Positions 60,411 to 64,000 of a stretch of 64,000 bases of DNA are shown here, piece by piece (the first letter of the stretch is position 1; each line of letters starts with the position of its first letter). This DNA comes from CALUVN01 sp944323595 (GTDB lineage Bacteria; Cyanobacteriota; Vampirovibrionia; Gastranaerophilales; Gastranaerophilaceae), in NCBI GenBank assembly GCA_963931255.1, contig OZ006972.1:1-64000 (forward strand). The letters run 5' to 3'. The notes beneath the pieces are model-generated. The model ran no database searches. It was not told where the DNA came from and was given only the letters and a program-made list of their open reading frames with translations. The translations under genes were made by a program, and so were the position numbers.

Positions 60411-61664
60411 CTAATATGTAAACCCGTCTGCTTTCATTCTATCTATAACTTCCTGTAATTGTTCGTCGCTGCACACAAATGAGACTCTGAAATAGCCCTC
60501 GCCGTGATTTCCAAAGGCATTTCCCGGGACTGTAACAATACCTGATGTTTCAAGTAAGTCAGCGCAGAAGTCAAACGCATTTGTATATTTTCTTGGAATA
60601 GGCAGCCACAGATAGAATGTTGTATGCGGAACTTTATTTTCATCAATAGGCCAGCCGAGTTCTTTAAAACCTTTTACAAGTATAGACTGCTTGCGTTTAT
60701 AGCCCTCATTCATCTCTGCGATATATTCATCGCCTTCTTTTGAATTTAGTACATCGGCAGCAGCCTTTTGAAGTGCTTTAAATATACCGTTATCAATTGT
60801 TGATTTACATTTGCCGAATCGTGATATTACAGTTTTGTTGCCGCAAATCCAACCCAATCTCCAGCCTGTAATCGCATAAGGTTTAGAGAAAGAGAAAAAT
60901 TCAACAGCGACATCCTTTGCTCCATCAAGTTCAAATACGCTGAAAGGTTTCTCATCTTCACTGAAGTACAATTCACAATACGCCGCATCTGAAATCAATA
61001 ATATACCGTGTTTTTTACAAAAATCAATTACTGATTGAACATATTCTCTAGTTGCACTTGCTCCGAGAGGATTATTCGGATAATTAATAATCAAAGCTTT
61101 AACCTTATTTTTATCATATCCGTCTTTTTCCAATTGGTTGAAAACTTCTTCCATATCAGGCATATATCTGTTTTCTTCAGTCAAAGGTACCGGATACGCA
61201 AGACCGCCTGAGCATTGAATAAATTGAGAATATGATGCATACCCCGGATCCGGAACCATAATAATATCTTTTTCTTTATCGTCATGTTTCGGGTTAACTA
61301 TAGCTCTAACAAGGTTAGCAATCCCCTCTTTTGAGCCAATAAGTGAAAATATTTCCGTATTAACATCCAAATCGACATTAAATCTTCTTTGCATATATTT
61401 TCCGATAGCTTCGCGGAAAAACTGTTCACCTTTTGGGACTGAATACATATGAATTCCCGGCTCTTTCAAGCAATTTTTCAGACTATTAAGAACGTATTCC
61501 GGCGGATTAGCAGTAGGAGCGCCCATAGATAAAGAAATCGGGGCTCTGTTTTTTGCTTTTAATTCAGGAGTCAACTGATTAGTCTTTTCTTTCAGCCTGA
61601 ACATAATATATGTGTCTAATGTCATTACATTTTCATTAAATAAATCTTCTTCAAAATTTTTCAT
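60411..61664 (-). CDS. Class I/II aminotransferase (LL-diaminopimelate aminotransferase-like)
   Basis: 417 residues, PLP-dependent. Fold-type I features: APISLSMGAPTANPPEYV at the start (the G-x-P substrate loop), VPDPGYASYSQF, ALIINYPNNPLGASATRE, and the PLP lysine near residue 259 in FFSFSKPYAITGWRLGW. Closest in style to DapL-type LL-diaminopimelate aminotransferases and related alanine/aspartate enzymes; the substrate is not certain. It lies 15 bp downstream of the MlaF-like gene, so it is the third gene of that operon, an unusual partner. Confidence 0.8.
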   Translation of the reverse strand: MKNFEEDLFNENVMTLDTYIMFRLKEKTNQLTPELKAKNRAPISLSMGAPTANPPEYVLNSLKNCLKEPGIHMYSVPKGEQFFREAIGKYMQRRFNVDLDVNTEIFSLIGSKEGIANLVRAIVNPKHDDKEKDIIMVPDPGYASYSQFIQCSGGLAYPVPLTEENRYMPDMEEVFNQLEKDGYDKNKVKALIINYPNNPLGASATREYVQSVIDFCKKHGILLISDAAYCELYFSEDEKPFSVFELDGAKDVAVEFFSFSKPYAITGWRLGWICGNKTVISRFGKCKSTIDNGIFKALQKAAADVLNSKEGDEYIAEMNEGYKRKQSILVKGFKELGWPIDENKVPHTTFYLWLPIPRKYTNAFDFCADLLETSGIVTVPGNAFGNHGEGYFRVSFVCSDEQLQEVIDRMKADGFTY

Positions 61665-61679
61665 ACTCTTCCTCTTTTC

Positions 61680-62399
61680 TTATGCAATCATCTTCATCGG
61701 ACCGTCTAATGAAGCTGTCACAAACTGTTTAGTGTATTCTGTATTCATCTTCAGCATATCATCAGGAGTACCCTCGTAAACAATTTTTCCGTCATAGAGC
61801 ATAATAACTCTATCCGCAGTCCGTTTTATTGTTGACATCTGGTGGGTAACTACAATAGATGCGGCATTTGTTTCTTCTTTAAGCCGAACAATATAATCTT
61901 CAATCAAAGTTGATGATATCGGATCCAAACCAGCCGTAGGCTCATCGTATAAAATTGTATTCGGTTCAGTAACGATAGCACGTGCAAAGCTTACACGCTT
62001 CTGCATACCGCCTGAAAGTTCAGACGGAAATTTATTTTCAATTCCCTGCAACCCCACAAGTTCAAGTTTTTGGGTTACGATTTGCGCTAAATCTTTCTGG
62101 GTATATTTCTTTCTAAGTTCACGTCTTTCCTGAAGTGCAAAGGTAATATTATCAGCCACATTCAATGAATCAAAAAGCGCAGAGTATTGAAAAACCATAG
62201 CTATATCACCATCGCCCGTAATAATTTCACCGCCGTCTCTAGGGGTTAAACCACAAATTAGTTTTAGAATTGTACTTTTGCCGGAACCGCTAAAACCGAC
62301 TATTGCAAGCGTCTCTCCGTCATTAACTTTAAAAGAAACATTATCTATAACTTTTCTGTCATCGTATATTTTTATAAGATTTTTAACTTCAATACTCAT
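61680..62399 (-). CDS. MlaF-like ABC transporter ATPase
   Basis: 239 residues. Walker A (GFSGSGKST), Q-loop (VFQYSALFD), signature (SELSGGMQKRVSFARAIV) and Walker B (TILYDEPTAGLDPI) with the downstream His (VVTHQM) are all seen. The GGMQKR signature and short length are typical of MlaF/Ttg2A, the ATPase of the Mla phospholipid transport system of diderm bacteria. It is 20 bp from the MlaE-like gene. No MlaD/MCE gene is in the window. Confidence 0.88.
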   Translation of the reverse strand: MSIEVKNLIKIYDDRKVIDNVSFKVNDGETLAIVGFSGSGKSTILKLICGLTPRDGGEIITGDGDIAMVFQYSALFDSLNVADNITFALQERRELRKKYTQKDLAQIVTQKLELVGLQGIENKFPSELSGGMQKRVSFARAIVTEPNTILYDEPTAGLDPISSTLIEDYIVRLKEETNAASIVVTHQMSTIKRTADRVIMLYDGKIVYEGTPDDMLKMNTEYTKQFVTASLDGPMKMIA

Positions 62400-62419
62400 A
62401 ACTTAACTATTATACCTCT

Positions 62420-63229
62420 TTAATAGAAAAATGCGATAGCAAATATCATATCGATTATAACAATAGCAACAAAGGACCAGACAACAGCTTTTGTCGTAGC
62501 CAGTCCGACACCTTTTGCTCCGCCTGATGCGTGGTAACCGCAAGTACAGCTTATAAGTGCAATCGTACCGCCAAAACAGGCAGCTTTAAATAAACTTACA
62601 AACAAGTCCTTTATGTAAACTCCCAGCCACGCTGAATCAAAATAAGCACGATAAGAAAGCCCTGCAGACAAATCAGAAGTAACTGCGCCCGCAATTACAC
62701 CTATAACAGATGCTAATATAACAATAAACGGCATCATTATAATCCCCGCAAGAACTCTGGGGACAAATAAATATCTTACCGGATGAACTTTCAATACCTG
62801 AATAGCATCAATTTGCTCGGTAACACGCATTGTTGCAATTTCGGATGCCATAGAAGAACCTATCATAGAAATAATCGCAAATGCAGACATTACAGCACCT
62901 GCTTCTCGCACAAATAAGATAGTAAGCAGTAATCCTACAAAATTACTTCCCCCCTGTTTAACCATCTCCGCTGCAACCTGCGATGCAATAATTATAGAAG
63001 TCATAGCTGTTATAGAAAGAGTTATAGGTAATGATGATATGCCAAAACGATTACACTGCTCTATTAATTCTTTTTTTTCTATTTCGCCTTTAAGAATAAA
63101 TTTGGCTGTGAGTCCTAATTTTTCTGTTATTTGCCCGAGTGTTTCCAGAAATACGGTAAATTCTTCCAGAATTCCCTTAAAAATTCTATATGTTGCAGAC
63201 TGTCTGTAATATTTTTGTAACGTTATCAT
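62420..63229 (-). CDS. MlaE-like ABC permease
   Basis: 269 residues from the ATG at 63229. A TTG start at 63265 would add 12 residues, but it coincides with the -35 TTGACA, so 63229 is preferred. MlaE permease domain: GISSLPITLSITAMTSIIIA, REAGAVMSAFAIISMIGSS, EIATMRVTEQIDAIQVLKV, and VPRVLAGIIMMPFIVI. Six or so membrane segments. It is the inner-membrane channel of an Mla-type lipid transporter that maintains outer-membrane asymmetry. Predicted mRNA is leaderless. Confidence 0.88.
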   Translation of the reverse strand: MITLQKYYRQSATYRIFKGILEEFTVFLETLGQITEKLGLTAKFILKGEIEKKELIEQCNRFGISSLPITLSITAMTSIIIASQVAAEMVKQGGSNFVGLLLTILFVREAGAVMSAFAIISMIGSSMASEIATMRVTEQIDAIQVLKVHPVRYLFVPRVLAGIIMMPFIVILASVIGVIAGAVTSDLSAGLSYRAYFDSAWLGVYIKDLFVSLFKAACFGGTIALISCTCGYHASGGAKGVGLATTKAVVWSFVAIVIIDMIFAIAFFY

Positions 63230-63235
63230 TTCATT

Positions 63236-63265
63236 ATTATACAAAAGATTTAGAATTTGTGTCAA
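63236..63265 (-). promoter_or_regulatory. Promoter of the mlaE-mlaF-aminotransferase operon
   Basis: Minus strand: TTGACA (63265-63260), 18-bp spacer, TATAAT (63241-63236), then exactly 6 nt before the ATG at 63229. Near-consensus and with no room for a Shine-Dalgarno. Confidence 0.7.
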
Positions 63266-63285
63266 TTTGTAATTTGTGCTATTCT
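63258..63285 (+). promoter_or_regulatory. Divergent promoter of the PadR gene
   Basis: TTGTGT (63258-63263), 16-bp spacer, TATTCT (63280-63285), 7 nt to the ATG at 63293. It overlaps the -35 of the mlaE promoter, so one promoter may occlude the other. Confidence 0.35.
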
Positions 63286-63292
63286 TGGACTT

Positions 63293-63820
63293 ATGATAGA
63301 GCTGTTAATATTATTTTCATTATTAAAAAGAGATTTAACAATGTACGGAGTACATAAATTTATCACAGAAAACTTTTCTCCGTTCACACAGCCCAGTTTC
63401 GGGGCAATCAAGCCTGCTCTCGTAAGATTGGAAAAAGGAGGTTTTATTACCTCGAGAAAATTAATGTCTGACGGCGGCAAATTGTCTGTTTTCTACTCTG
63501 TCACCAAAAACGGACTTGAAGAACTAAAACGTCTGCTGGTTGAAGATTTGAGCACAAATCCGCTTCAATTTTTATCCAACGCGCGTGTAAAACTTTGCTG
63601 CGGCGCATTTTTAGATTCCGACGATCGTGCAAAGATGTTTTTCAACATCAAAAACCTCGCAATGGAACACAAATTCAGAGCTGAAAACATTCTAAATGAT
63701 GAATATAATACAGTCAGTTTCTACCAGCGTATTGTTCTTGATAACATAATTTGTGAGTATAACAATTTTATAAACTTAGTGGAAGGATTTGAAAAAGAAA
63801 ATGCCGGCAATAGTAAATAA
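63293..63820 (+). CDS. PadR-family transcriptional regulator
   Basis: 175 residues from the ATG at 63293. The N-terminal 85 residues are the PadR winged helix: LLILFSLLKRDLTMYGVHKF (the L-Y-G-Y-type start), PSFGAIKPALVRLEKGGFI, and FYSVTKNGLEELKRLL. A C-terminal helical dimerisation part follows (NIICEYNNFINLVEGF). The gene is divergent from the mlaE operon over a 63-bp region, so it is the most likely regulator of it. A DUF512 gene overlaps its end by 20 bp. Confidence 0.82.
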   Translation: MIELLILFSLLKRDLTMYGVHKFITENFSPFTQPSFGAIKPALVRLEKGGFITSRKLMSDGGKLSVFYSVTKNGLEELKRLLVEDLSTNPLQFLSNARVKLCCGAFLDSDDRAKMFFNIKNLAMEHKFRAENILNDEYNTVSFYQRIVLDNIICEYNNFINLVEGFEKENAGNSK

Positions 63821-64000
63821 AGTTCTGGAAAACTCCATTGCAGAAGAACTGGAAATAGAAGCAGGTGACGAAATTCTTTCCATCGACGGCACAATAATGT
63901 CTGATATGATAGATTATAATTTTCTATGCAAATCAGACTTTCTTACGCTGGAAATCAAAAAGAAAAAAAGCGGAGAAATTGAAGAAATAGAACTTGAAAA
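63801..64000 (+). CDS. DUF512/PDZ-domain protein, N-terminal part
   Basis: Sixty-six codons before the window edge. ATG at 63801. MPAIVNKVLENSIAEELEIE, then AGDEILSIDGTIMSDMIDYN and FLCKSDFLTLEIKKKKSG. This matches the N-terminal PDZ domain of DUF512 proteins (A-G-D-x-L-x-x-I-N/D-G, D-x-x-D-Y-x-F), which continue into a radical-SAM-like domain outside the window. Role unknown in the family. Overlaps the PadR stop by 20 bp. Confidence 0.7.
   Translation, partial: MPAIVNKVLENSIAEELEIEAGDEILSIDGTIMSDMIDYNFLCKSDFLTLEIKKKKSGEIEEIELE

Overview
The window is AT-rich bacterial chromosome from an anaerobic, fermentative, probably gut-dwelling diderm. The gene set suggests a non-photosynthetic cyanobacterial relative of the Melainabacteria / Gastranaerophilales type. 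Supporting features are pyruvate:ferredoxin oxidoreductase with a small clostridial-type ferredoxin, an iron alcohol dehydrogenase, a GH57/DUF3536 glycosidase, an autotransporter, an MlaE/MlaF-type lipid transporter, and many orphan proteins carrying a short N-terminal Phe-Gly-like motif. The assignment is inference; no 16S gene or photosynthesis gene is present.

Layout. 1-13.8 kb is mostly conserved: a tagged hypothetical cut by the left edge, an RlmD-type rRNA methyltransferase, nifJ, mtaB, a CheR-like methyltransferase, a Bax-inhibitor-like membrane protein and an ABC exporter, with three tagged or small hypotheticals between them. tRNA-Asn (13841-13915) opens an accessory region of about 13 kb (14-27 kb). 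It has long non-coding gaps, dispersed repeats, truncated genes, small membrane proteins, a 20-residue-repeat protein, HTH regulators and an operator with no gene behind it. 27-34 kb holds an acyltransferase, small envelope proteins, a Cys-cluster protein and the GH57 enzyme. 34.6-39.0 kb is a giant Pmp-like autotransporter whose 5' end contains a run of 12 C (G on the coding strand) that puts the gene out of frame here. 39.5-64 kb is housekeeping: glutamate synthase-like flavoprotein, MutS2, ATP-grasp protein, PepT-like peptidase, membrane-anchored thioredoxin, sigma-70 factor, phosphopentomutase, ferredoxin, PEP carboxykinase, Fe-ADH, U32 peptidase, MazG, aminotransferase, Mla-type ABC proteins, a PadR regulator and the start of a PDZ/DUF512 protein.

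How the genes work together. PFOR oxidises pyruvate to acetyl-CoA and reduces ferredoxin; the small ferredoxin at 50976 is a possible partner; the Fe-ADH can dispose of reductant and PEPCK links PEP with C4 acids. Envelope genes (autotransporter, GH57, TupA-like ATP-grasp, acyltransferase, MlaE/F, ABC exporter, thioredoxin) fit a diderm surface.

Most notable observations. (1) About eleven otherwise unrelated proteins share a short N-terminal motif of the form hydrophobic-x-F-(G or small)-(A/G/small) within the first 40 residues, in some cases in front of enzyme-like domains (CheR-like, RelA/SpoT-like). This may be an undescribed sorting signal. (2) The autotransporter appears phase variable and is OFF in this sequence. 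(3) Several housekeeping genes have a -10 box exactly 6 nt before the ATG, which predicts leaderless mRNAs. (4) 60-bp direct repeats bracket a 3.6-kb accessory cassette. (5) A CsoR/CstR-like operator and promoter end in a ribosome-binding site with no gene.
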